This document shows positions 9,375 through 19,613 of a DNA stretch of 19,667 nt, piece after piece; positions within the stretch are counted from its first letter, which is position 1; the number at the start of each line of letters is the position of its first letter. The stretch spans positions 1-19,667 of the forward strand of contig LSSK01001883.1 in assembly GCA_001969505.1 (NCBI GenBank). Reading direction: 5' to 3'. Below the pieces are notes generated by a model, which saw only the letters and a program-made list of their open reading frames with translations, had not been told where the DNA came from and did no database searches. The DNA is from Zancudomyces culisetae. Taxonomy: Eukaryota > Kickxellomycota > Harpellomycetes > Harpellales > Legeriomycetaceae. Made by a program: the position numbers and the translations under genes.

Positions 9375-10211
9375 ATGAATAAGGCAAAGTACGTGATATT
9401 TGAAACCTCGATGGGAAAAATAAGGTTCGAACTGTATACAAAAGAGGCACCCAGAACTTGCGAGAATTTCTACGAATTAACCAAGCGTGGATACTATAAT
9501 AATGTGGGGTTTCATAGAATTATCCCAGACTTCATGGTTCAGGGGGGTGATCCTACTGGAACTGGTAGAGGTGGTGCAAGTATTTACGGGTAATACAGTC
9601 ATTCTTTGTTTTACTACTATTATTATTATTACTGCAATTCATATTCTGTTGCCAATGTGAAATAATGTAAAAAAGAATTAATGTGGATATGGAGGATATG
9701 GAGGATATGTTGAAGTAAGGATGTCTCGTGGTTGAATGAATTTTATTTATCTAATAAAGAATCAAAATTGTCAATAGCCAAAAGTTTGAGGACGAAATAG
9801 ACAATTCGTTGAAACATACAGGCGCAGGGATTCTAAGCATGGCAAACAGTGGGCCTAACACCAACGGATCCCAGGTACTTATATGTTTACATCTATATAT
9901 ATATATATAGTGTGATTCTGAATCTATCCTCTTATAAATATGAATAAAAAGAAAAAGAAAAAAAGAGATCCTTCAATAAAAACCAAGGAAAAGGATGGTA
10001 CAATTACGCACAAAAGTTTTTACTAACTATTAATTAATATTTGTAGTTTTTCATAACTCTTGCGCCTACACCTTGGTTGGACGGTAAACATACAATATTT
10101 GGTAGAGTATGTGAGGGGATGCATGTGGTAAAGCGAATGGGAATGGTGGCCACAGATTCGAATGACCGACCACTAGACAAAGTTGTTATAATTAAAGGAT
10201 ATGTGGAATAA
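9375..10211 (+). CDS. PPIL1: PPIL1-type cyclophilin, peptidyl-prolyl cis-trans isomerase
   Basis: Three exons: 9375-9589, 9778-9874 and 10047-10211, giving 158 aa, close to the roughly 160 aa usual for this single-domain family. The whole protein is the cyclophilin fold, and the joined exons follow PPIL1 almost without gaps. [15 protein letters not shown] carries R48, F53 and Q56 of the active site. [18 protein letters not shown] spans exon 2, and [20 protein letters not shown] in exon 3 supplies W114 (the cyclosporin-contacting tryptophan) and H119. PPIL1 is a nuclear spliceosome-associated isomerase. The start is the only ATG before the conserved strand. Intron 1 is phase 2, with donor after TAC-GG and acceptor TAG. 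Intron 2 uses a less usual GTACTT donor and has a perfect TACTAAC branch point 20 nt before its acceptor. The first intron contains an in-frame stop, so an unspliced message would encode only 72 residues. Other small cyclophilins are the alternative identity but fit less well. Confidence 0.95.
9894..9909. repeat. TA dinucleotide microsatellite in cyclophilin intron 2
   Basis: Eight TA units about 20 nt inside the second intron of the cyclophilin gene. A simple-sequence tract, likely variable in length between strains. Confidence 0.9.
10021..10027 (+). other. Canonical intron branch point TACTAAC
   Basis: Perfect match to the fungal branch-point consensus, 20 nt upstream of the TTTGTAG acceptor of cyclophilin intron 2. 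It supports exon 3 starting at 10047. Shorter versions (ACTAAC) occur in INO80B intron 3 near 11755-11760 and in the first USP intron near 17760. Confidence 0.9.
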
Positions 10212-10487
10212 GGCAATAGACTAGGCTTCTTTTCATTTTTATTTTTTTTTGTAAGCGGCCAAGGTATATAATAGGAGGTATTCCTGTACGTTTTGGTGAG
10301 GGTGGTTGTGGTGAAAAGACAATAGGAAAACCAGAGACTCGGAACCAGGTCAAGACAAACCAAAGGCCGTATAGCATAAATATTTAAATACTAGTATGTT
10401 TTTCTTGTTGAACTCTTCTGTAAAATATATAAAACAATAGAAACAAACATAAAGAAAAAAGATTTTAAATAAATAGTGATAATAAAC

Positions 10488-13013
10488 TCAGGAAGACAAT
10501 AGGGCATTATAATGGGATAAACTACAAGCATACAAAAATGGCGAAGATGAAACGGGATGTGAATCAAAGCAGGGTTTTGTATCTATGGACTGTTGTGGCT
10601 TTCGGACAAACTTATATTTTGAAAAATGTGCACACCCCTGAACCCCACATTTCACAGAGGATGTAGTTTTTTTTTGGTGATCAACAGGTGAAGACTCGGT
10701 ATTAGAAGGGAGTGCCGATACTTCTGATGCACCGGTACCACCACCTTTTCCTGGAAAAATGTCAGACAGCGACAGATCAGAAGGGAGGCGTAGAGTATAC
10801 TTGGTGGATTTGGTGTTGTCTTTGCCAACAACTGAGTAGCTTGACCAGCGGATCTTGCCAGGAGGCAACACACACGGATCAGTGGCAGAAACCAGGTTTC
10901 CACCATTATCGCCCAAGCCTGGGTAACCACCAGAAGGTGTAGCAGAGGTGGCAGATCCAGGAGTATTAGCACTATCGTTATCATCGACGACCTTGTTTCT
11001 TCCTTTTGACGACTGCTTGTTTAAAAGTCTGCTGATGGTATCGTTTTTAAGTTGCTCAGCCCTTTGTAAACTCTGGAACTTTCTCCTTCTGCTAAACTCA
11101 GACTTTCTGAGCGCCAGCTCTTCGGTGGAATATTCAACTTTTTTGGATTCAGTAGTCAACTCAACCAGCTCTTCGTCATAGTTGTTGGTTAGTCGGGCAC
11201 GTTGCCGTCTTGTGAGTTTGGATTCGTCAACCTTTGAAGCTTCAGCACCTACACCCATATAAAACGCCTCAAGAGCATCATCACTTAGTGACTCCAGCGA
11301 GTCGGCGTCAGACCCCATATCTGCATCTTCCAAATCATTTTCCTGTGGAGTTTCAATTTCCTGATCCTCTTCTTGTGTTATGGGCTGAGTACTTTTCGTA
11401 GTTGTCTTTTTCCCTAGTATATATGCAAATATTTACATTAGAGATTTCTAATAGTTTTCATCTTTGCTATTATTATATCTTTTGAATTTATGTATAAAAA
11501 AAAGCTACCCTTTTTGTATGTTGCTGTGTCATTTCTATGGTTATCGCTAACTAACTTTGAAGACGTTGATCCCTCAGAACTCTGTGTTTTCGAAGAAGTG
11601 CCACTGCGCTTTTCATACTTTCGGTCTGTCTCGTATTGCAGTTCATTTTCTAGCTCTTCTGCTTCCAACTCACCATCGTCATCAAGCATATCATCATTAT
11701 CCTCACCTTCACCTTCATCGTCGTCAACTGTATCATATATGTACGTCACCACAAGTTAGTCAGTGTTGAAAAAATCTGTCCAAGACAAAGACAATAGTAA
11801 TACCATAGCTAAACTTACCTATATTGACCGACGAATCAGTTGCAGAACTCTTTCTTCTTCTCGTTCTTCTTGTTTCTCTTGTGGTCATACCACTTGGTTC
11901 AGCTTCCTCCATTCCTAAGTTTATAATAATTCGTTTCACCATTGTAATTATTGGTTTGATCCACATAGCGGGTTTGATCATGGAAACAAAATAAAATAAA
12001 AATAGTAATAATAACAAAAAAATTACCTTTATTTCCATCGTTTCTACCTCCATTCCTCCTCCGTCTCTTATTATCCACACCTTCACCATCGGCTGTTGGT
12101 GATCCTTCCTTAATATCTCGTTTATTCATCTCCTGGTCAAGATGTGTGTCCGAATAATTTCTACTCCGTCTTTTGGTACTCACACCACCACTACCATTGT
12201 TGTTTCCATTTTTATTCCTTTTACTTTTTTTGGTCTTGTCGCCGTCACTATATCCATCGTCACTATACTCCTCAACCAGACTTTCATTTGTCAAATCACT
12301 TGCTTCATCATTGGAAAAGTCCAAATATGCATCTCGGTTCCGCTGGTTCCCAGATTTATCACCACCATCACTGGATTTTCTTTTATTTTTAGCAGTTCTG
12401 TCAGCCATCACCCCACCAGGTTGGGTATGGCTCTCTTGTGGTATACCATATCCATTTACCGACTTTTTCCGATCCACAGAGCTGATACCACTGTCATGGA
12501 TATCGTCAAGACCTTTGGCGACAAGTTTTATCTTTTTTACAATTGTTGATTTTTTACGCGAATCGCTGCTAGTGTTGGGATTGTCTTCACTGTTGGTTTT
12601 TGACATTGCTGTTGATGTTCTACCTAGACTGCGTCTTTTGTTTAGGTTTGTTTTATGAGCTTTCCCTTCTTCTTTATCTTGATGGTGGCTGTGGTGTTCT
12701 TCAGAGTCACTGCTGGATGCCAATATGTTCTTTTTTCTGTTTTGACGGTTTAGTTTGGCCGTAGAATTGTTTATGACGCCTTCGTTATCTGACACTATCA
12801 TGCATATAAAGGTATAAGAATTTATATTTTGGAGTTTTCACACTACGAAAATGTAGGTTTTTTTATTTTGATATTAAAAAAAAGAGAGAAGGAAGTGGAG
12901 CTGGAACCACAATATACATTATAGTACCAAAGAAAAAAAAAAGAAATATATGATAGGAACGTACCAGAATCTTCGTCCAATTTGGATATCGCCAGCCTCG
13001 TATTTTTATTCAT
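10488..13013 (-). CDS. IES2: INO80 chromatin-remodelling complex subunit B (Ies2, PAPA-1 domain)
   Basis: Five exons: 13013-12965, 12794-12027, 11914-11819, 11727-11509 and 11413-10488, all joined at phase-1 introns, for 685 aa. Recognition rests on exon 5. Residues about 477-510 form the basic PAPA-1 helix (LRKSEFSRRRKFQSLQRAEQ followed by a leucine/lysine-rich end). IRWSS at 565-569 and a LRLPSDLSL strand follow. The C-terminus has CGVQGCAHFSKYKFVRKP and ACSLSHYNAL, matching the degenerate HIT-like zinc motif of INO80B (C633, C638, C674, H678). INO80B/Ies2 activates the INO80 ATPase that slides and edits nucleosomes in the nucleus. Residues 1 to about 440 are low-complexity and charged: Ser/Lys/Arg-rich, then Asp/Glu-rich, probably disordered, with several basic clusters that could be nuclear localisation signals. 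The last intron removes in-frame stops. Exon 1 encodes only 16 residues; its ATG at 13013 is the least certain element. The second acceptor could also be 6 nt further on in the same frame. Confidence 0.82.
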
Positions 13014-13868
13014 TGTGGATGTTTTTTAGGCGTGTCACACATTTATCTTTAAAGCAAGAATATCCTTCCACAGGCCCTAAACCATAAAAATGATTGTCGT
13101 GTCTATATTAACAAATGATAGATTTACCACGTTTGTCAAGTTTTGTTTTGTTGGATGATATATATTTTTTAATTTATAAATACAAACTTTTTAAAAAATG
13201 TATATTTAGTACATAATGCATTATAAATGGTAAATAACAACCAAAATAAGTAATACAAGAACAACATTTTAGGAAAAGGATAAAGTATGGGATACAGAAA
13301 GGCTAATAAAAGCCTCCAGACAGTCCTTTTTTTTCCCCCTTGTCTATTCATTCATCCATTTCATTTTTTTTTTATCAGAATATATTTGGATTTTCAAATA
13401 TAATCAAAAGATTGTGGAGGAGAGGAAGGTGGGAGGGTAGGAGGGTAGGAGATGGAACGAAAGAAAAAGATATCCCACTAATAATAGATATCGTGCTAAC
13501 AATAATAGCAAATTGAAAAATGCAGAGGGAAAAATAAAAATAAAAATAAATAAAACGGAATTCAGGTATTAATGATATAATTATTTTTGTGTGAAAAGTA
13601 AATATTGAGAATGTTATGTATATCAAACCTTGACAGTTATTTAATGGCTATTCTCAAGATAATGATCCATATAAATCCCCAGTAATATAAATAACAGCAC
13701 TAAGAATGGTTGTGGATAATAAGGATAGCGAGGGAAGGAGAATAAACAGGTATGCAAAGTGTTATTGGAGGAGAGAAATAGGAAAAAGTATTAGCACAAG
13801 ATAAAGCGTGATGATATCTATGAGAAGGGGTATAGGAAAAAACAGTAAAGAAAAAGAGAATAAAGCAA
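13014..13868. other. Intergenic spacer, simple-sequence rich
   Basis: 855 nt between the USP stop codon and the INO80B start, both minus-strand genes. It must hold the USP 3' end and the INO80B promoter. There are A/T-rich stretches, an AAAAATA-type run near 13535-13555 and a G-rich patch. Open frames are Phe/Leu/Ile-rich and motif-free; no gene was seen. Confidence 0.55.
13428..13449 (+). repeat. G-rich patch with GAGGGTAG direct repeat
   Basis: GAGGGTAG is repeated back to back at 13433-13448, within a run of short G-tracts (GGG, GGG, GG, GGG, GG). It could support a two-layer G-quadruplex at best. Function unknown. Confidence 0.5.
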
Positions 13869-16800
13869 TCATATTCTGCCATGGTTAGAATTTATGTCGA
13901 ATGAGTTCTCGATTCGTGTGGTATTATTGATTGCCTGTGCGGTAGCTGCTTCTGACGTGGTGGCACCAAAACCAGCACTGGTATTATTTTCACGGCTAGT
14001 ATCAGTGCACTCACTGACCAATGGTGGATTTGCTATAGACGAAGAAGCAAACGAGGTGGTGATGGTGGGGTGAAGTGATGAGGATAAAGACATGAAGTTT
14101 TGTGAATGGTCTGGTGGAATCGCGGTAAAAATGCCGGTGCGGGTTGAGGGGGGAACAGGCACGGTGGAGAGAAAGTTGAGAGATGAGGGTAGTGAAGGGA
14201 GGGAGTTCTTGGGAAGAGAACTGTCGAGACTAGACATTAAATGATCTAGGTGTGATGAAGAGGCGGGATCAGAGAGCTGGGACGAATTTGCCGAAGAGGA
14301 ATTATCTGTTAGAGAGGGTTGTGAATGGTTAGTAGATATATCAGGAAGATTTACAACAGAAAGGTCAACGTCGGCAGAGGTTGTTCGAAAATGAGAGGAA
14401 GAGTTGGAACTGTAGACAGGGGTTTGGGAGTGCGAGGCAAAGCAGCTGTCGGAGTAAAGAGACATAGAGTTTTGGGTGATGGGAGATGAGGAAGGGTGTG
14501 GTTCGGAGGCAGGATGTGAGGAATGAGAAGGTTGAGGAGAGGACTCCAACTGGGAAAATTTCTGGGTGGCAAAAGTACCCCAGGTGGACATCCGGGAGGA
14601 AGGCCAGGATGGGGAATCCAGAGGATCAGAGGTAGGGTTGTAGGGCCAGGGAATGGAGTTGAAGAGGTCGGTGACAGTTGTAGCAGACGTGGATGCTGGG
14701 TTTTCGGGTCTTAGTCGATAGAACAAGACGTATGCAGCATCGGACTTGACAGAAGACTCTGGGTCATTTAGTGGAGAAACTAGCGAGTCATTGAAACCAA
14801 ACCAATCGCCTGAATGTGGGTTTTGGGCAAACGCAGTGTAGTGGCCACCACCAAAACCGCCATAGTGGTTTGAAACAGCGTATAAATCATAAACGTATTT
14901 TTTGGTGGAGGATGGATCAGATTTTAGAGAAAGGACAGCATCAGAGAGATCCAAGCCACAGATCGGAAAATCTACATAGGTATCAAGCTTCTTACTCCAA
15001 GCACGTAGATGCTCAAAACGCTTCAAATGAATCACCAGGATTTCGGGGAGTCTCCATATATCCAGCTTCTTTGTTGCCTGGCGGAAATCCTTACATTTGG
15101 AACAGAACCAGGAATCATCAGCACCCAGCTGTTCTTCGCGAGTGTACTCGTTTAGACAATCGTAGATGGATACTGATGGAAGCGTCGTCGATTTGGCATT
15201 TCCAAAACGTGATTCTTTCATGGTTGCCATCTCGACACATTCATTCCAGCTGTCTGCATCAAACACATTTATTTTTGGGAAAACAATAGAGTCATCGGTC
15301 ATCGATTCAGTCTGTACTGCGTTATAAACGGAAAACGTGCCAAAATCAAACCAAGCCTTGGTTGCAGCAATTCGTTGATGAATGCTACTTTGAACATTTT
15401 CATTTTTCTCACCATACTGCTCTCCTTCCTGCGTACTTCTATTTAGCTCACTCAATATTTCAAAGTCGATATTACACACCAAAATATCTCCTGTGTTGAG
15501 AACCACCGATGTATTAAGAATCTCGTTGACGCTCTCCACTTGCGTTTGCTGCTCGTCACTTGCATCTTGTTGACTGTTTATCAACTCAGCACAGTTATTA
15601 TTTGTTAAAAAGTTCTCAAACCCTACGAATTGTGGAGGTATAACAAACTGAGGTTTTTTGGTTTCTGTCTGGGACATTTCTTCGTCATCTGAAATTGCCG
15701 GAGTTGCTTCCCCTTGTTCTTCTGACTCTTTGAAGCTTATTGCACTTGTTGATGTTTTCAGTGGCTTATAGCGAGCAGCTGAAGGTGATTGCCGTATTTT
15801 GAAGCTAACTGCATCAACCAATATCGAAATGACCTGCTTGGTGCTTTCTTCAAGACTTTCAAGAATACTGGTATCGTTTTCAACCCCTTTCAGTACTTTT
15901 ATAATCTCAGCCATCACAATAGCCGCACTTGGCACACTGAACCGCAGAATCCCCTCCAAAACCTCTATGTAAAGCTGATACATCTTGATACCAGCCTCGT
16001 TTGCATCGTCTCTATTAAATGAAATCAGAATCGGGTGTCCATAGAGTCCCATAGGTCTACGACGGATTGGCATATGTCCACTGGTATATTTCGCATCTTT
16101 TTTTCCCTGTGCAAACACAACCTGAACTACTGTTTTCTTTTCTACTGAGGCAGGATACTCAAATGCTGTATACGAATTCTCCTCTCCCATGTTTTCAACG
16201 TGATCTCCGTTCATAATTTTGTATATTCGGCTATCGAAAACTTCCGAAATGAATATTTGTGTGTCTAGCTGTTTTTTTGTTATTTCGGCTATCATTTCAC
16301 AAACCTTGTCAACCTTTTCGTCCTTTCCCACTTGCATCTTTATCTATATTTTAAAATATCAAATTAAGATCATTTGCTATTATTCATATAGTAAATCAAT
16401 AATACTTACCACTATTGGTCTACTCGCACTGTCAATCGGAACAAAAAGAACAGAAATGTCTATATGCTTTTTTGTGGGCAAAAGTAGTGTCAGGTACATG
16501 AAGGGATCAAATGTATTGCTCTGCCAGTTGCACTCTGGACATGTTACTACACTTCTAAGCTGCCCTTGAAACAAATCTACTATCACACTATCGTTTCGCT
16601 TCTTGTACACCTCCCACTGTTCTGCTGCCACCTCTGCATCTGCTCGCCCACCTGCATCGGGTATCTCGACATACGGCTTATCTAAAATCCTATTCAAATC
16701 CTCGTGTAGCCCATCCAGCAGGAATGCCAAGAATTCTGGTGCATCTTGTTGTCGATATCCCACAAATTGTGGTGCAAACTTTCCTATCATGTGCTTAAAT

Positions 16801-18413
16801 GCAACTGGCCCAAACGACTGTTCGTAGCCCTGCCACACCTTCTCCATAAGCTTACCATATTGCTTGGCAATCTCTCCCTTCATTCCTAGAGGGTTGGTCA
16901 CGTTAACCTCTCTTGTATATACTCCGGATAAAAAGTACTCTGTCAACTCCCACGTATTGCTTAGGCATTGTAGAGCAGAATTCATGTAACATGTGTTTCC
17001 AAGATTTTTGAATCCACAGAGCCCCATATTTTTCTTTTTCTTTTTTTCCTTTTCGCCCTGCTCTCCCACACCCGATGTACCAGTTGCATTGTTGTTTAAG
17101 CGTGGTGTATACTCAATCATATTTGTAGATGGTGCTTTGTGGTACATTTCAGATTCTGAGTCATTCTCCCCACCTGAGTCTGAGTCATACAGCTGCCGTA
17201 TACTCTCTTCTCTATCCCCTTCATAATCATCCATAGGTACCTCTTTGATTATGACGTCATCCGGTTCCTCGCTGCTCATCTATTTATAGCCAATAAATAC
17301 TCAATTTTAGTGTCGGTATTTTGACCAAGTCTAGAGATGAAGTGAGAGTGAGAGTGAGTAAGAAGAGATGCTGTGGGATATTGTGGCGACACCGTCAGAT
17401 CATTTTGAAACAAAAACTTGTCGCAATACTTACCTCCACGTCAGAATTGGTGCGCTCCTGTGCTACAAAACCGTTTTCATTTTGATATAACGACGCATTC
17501 TCCTGTGCTATATCGCCTACAGCCATCTCGTAAGTTGGAAGCTCATCTTCTGGTGTGGTGAGACCATCGTTCGCGTTTCCCAATACCGTTTTCCAATCTA
17601 TATAACCTTTGACGTCAAGTTGGGTTACTTCTGGATCTGGACCTGTTTCCAGCACAGTCAATGTTCCGAGAGTTACTAGTTTGGGTGTCACACTTTCATC
17701 TATTTCTAGCATCTGCTCTAGTACAGGTCCCTGAACTTCGCTTCTAAATTCACATACAGTTAGTTATACCAAACGGTTAGTCAAAATTTAATAAGTTTTT
17801 ATCACGCATATGCACTACAAGCCTCCAATTTTCATTATTACAACGAATTCAGCCGTATTTTTTGTTTTTTGAAAAAATGGGATTTACGGGTAAATAACAC
17901 ATTTTAGCAGAAAATGAAGTGAAAACGGCAATTTTCCATAACCAAAAAAGTAAAAAGTTTTGTATACTCATTTTAAATAATGAATATCCACATGTGGATG
18001 CATTGAAATTACCTCGATACCACTTGTTGCCAAATCCGCTCAGAAATAATCCCAATTTCAACCAAGTCTGTGTTATCCGCCATGCTAGTTGTTTTTATTG
18101 CGGAATAAATCTTTTTGGTATCTATTATGTTCGCTTCCATCGAAGATTTGCCATTATTAACTTTGTTTGAACTTTTGTCGCTCAAGAATTCATCCATTTC
18201 CTTATGGTATTTAATCCATGCACTATCCACAATATAATATTTCCTTTGAACACCTTGATTGTCCGCCTGAACTTCATTTTGACAGGCACCCTCATCCATT
18301 TCTCTTAGACCTAGTATCCTCAATGTCCTGGCTTTGTTATCACCAGTGCTCAATGCCTCAAAAAAGTCTAATCCCTTCATACTGCTTTTATTTTCGCTGC
18401 TCATGCATGCCAT
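13869..18413 (-). CDS. UBP12: Ubiquitin-specific protease, DUSP + USP domains (USP4/11/15, Ubp12 group)
   Basis: Four exons: 18413-18013, 17743-17434, 17279-16410 and 16343-13869, giving 1351 aa. Intron phases 2, 0 and 0 agree at each junction. Residues about 55-150 form a DUSP domain ([15 protein letters not shown], then SERIWQQVV and GPVLEQML). The thiol-protease domain begins near 325: [20 protein letters not shown] with catalytic Cys334, then [19 protein letters not shown] zinc-ribbon is split by a long insert: CPEC (484-487) ahead of [12 protein letters not shown], and CSKC (941-944). The His box [14 protein letters not shown] has His1028, and FNDS at 1045-1048 supplies the third residue. 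The insert between the two halves is typical of USP4/15. From about 1075 to the end is a Ser/Pro/Thr-rich tail, probably disordered. These cysteine proteases remove ubiquitin from protein substrates. An acidic stretch (about 245-285) precedes the catalytic domain. Exon 3 could also start a shorter form, because its first codon is an ATG. Confidence 0.9.
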
Positions 18414-18658
18414 TCTGTATTATTTTTACAATGAAATATACACTTGGTTTCTTTTGTCAAGTCTATAACTATTATTATTATAAATGTTGTTATTGTTATA
18501 TATTTTGTACAAACTCTACTATTCTCAATTTCAATAAAAAAATAAATGACATTGTCCAGTTACCTAAATATAACAATTCTTTTTCTAAAACATTAAAGTT
18601 TGGCAGTTACTCGTGAACATTAAAAAAACCAATGTAGAAATAATTAAACCACCGAAGT

Positions 18659-19167
18659 TTAGGTGAGAAAATTTTTTTTATCTAGAATGTCAATCGTTTT
18701 TTTTAATTCCCAAAAACGAAAATTCCTTGTTTGTTTAACATTACCATTGAGAGCAAACCTGTGGAAAGCTAAAGTTCTAGTGAATAAAAAAATTCAAGAT
18801 TTACCTTGGCATGCCAGAACGAATTTGCAGAAAATCAAACCTAACCAAACCTCGAAAAACTAACTAAACCAAACTAAACCAAACTAAAACAAAACAAACT
18901 AAAACAAAACAAATAAACTAAACAAAGCAAATCTAAACCAAAATAAGCAAATAAAAAGCAACAACAAGGGCAAAGGATACGCGACATAAACAAGTAGACT
19001 GTACAACTACGCATTACAAAAAACGCTTACCTCTTCTATACATTTTGCAAATCCTCTTATTCGTCCGCCATTAGTATCGCCAAATAAACACCATTTCATA
19101 GCTTGTGCCTGTAGTTCTTTCAAAGCTAATTTAAATCCAGTTTCTGTTTCAAATCCGCTCTCAAATT
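18659..19167 (-). CDS. 3' exons of an unrecognised protein (5' part unresolved)
   Basis: Proposed exons on minus: 19167-19031 (acceptor TTAAG, donor GTAAGC), 18863-18805 (acceptor TTTAG, donor GTAAAT) and 18758-18659 (acceptor CCACAG, stop TAA). Phases agree (0, then 2), giving about 97 C-terminal residues. Readable segments are TGFKLALKELQAQAMKWCLF, GGRIRGFAKCIEE, then LVFRGLVRFDFLQIRSGMPR, then RNFRFWELKKTIDIL near the end. The residue mix is protein-like: amphipathic helices, charged, unlike the Phe/Ile runs of nearby spurious frames. The GFAKCIEELVFRGLVRF joint resembles the end of a winged-helix motif, but I do not recognise the family. The first proposed exon starts in the middle of a codon, so at least one 5' exon lies upstream between 19168 and the tRNA, or beyond the tRNA. 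The acceptor of the middle exon is ambiguous because several TTTAG copies lie in the repeat next to it. Confidence 0.4.
18862..18911. repeat. CTAAACC/CTAAAAC tandem repeat inside an intron
   Basis: AACTAAACCA occurs twice in tandem (18862-18881). AACTAAAACAAAACA then occurs twice in tandem (18882-18911), with decayed copies continuing to about 18960. On the minus strand it is a T-rich tract with repeated TTTAG, directly before the proposed exon at 18863. Its 10-nt period means successive AGs shift the reading frame. Confidence 0.85.
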
Positions 19168-19608
19168 CTTAACGCATCGCGAAACAAAAAAAAATACATT
19201 TCAAATTATCATTGTAATTATAAATTCAATTATATATCGCTGATCGAAAAAAATTGATAATTGCCATAATATTCTGAATAACGATATTTTCCAGTTTATC
19301 AATAAAAGTCACATATCACTCATCCTCCACCCTCTCCCTTTCACAAAAAGGGTAACTAGTGTCAAGAACTACTTTTACGTATTGAAAATCCACATCAATG
19401 CACCATCATATCATTTCGTTATAACATTCTGCAATCATTATTCTAGCCAGATAAAATCACCATGCAAAAAACAAAAAAATAGGTTGTACACCACATGTAC
19501 TTTTTGCAATGCCTGGAACGAGTATTGACAATAAAAAAATACCGAAACTGCGAAAAACACAGCTTTGCTTTACAAAACTGAGTTTCAACACAACTAGCAA
19601 AAAAACTC
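19168..19608. other. Unresolved stretch between 3' gene fragment and tRNA
   Basis: The missing 5' exon of the minus-strand gene should lie here unless it spans the tRNA. A minus-strand frame with protein-like composition (IDKLENIVIQNIM) is open at about 19300-19225, but no phase-compatible GT donor was found. Nothing can be assigned. Confidence 0.4.
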
Positions 19609-19613
19609 AAAAA
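19609..19613 (-). terminator. RNA polymerase III terminator of tRNA-Leu
   Basis: A run of five T on the minus strand follows the discriminator base of the tRNA directly. This is the usual pol III termination signal. Confidence 0.8.

Noticed and set aside
12142-12658. Plus-strand Ser/Leu/Phe-rich frames that look like membrane proteins
   Set aside because: They are antisense to the low-complexity INO80B exon; the hydrophobic look comes from the complement of Lys/Asp/Ser codons.
11760-12801. Glu/Asp/Lys/Arg-rich frames 11438-11752 and 11899-12801 as separate small proteins
   Set aside because: Matching splice sites and phase-1 introns chain them to the PAPA-1 exon. They lack motifs of their own.
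18871-18960. Telomere-like CTAACC-type repeat
   Set aside because: The units are CTAAACC/CTAAAAC with 10-15 nt periods, degenerate, short and inside a gene-dense region, so no telomere or subtelomere is indicated.
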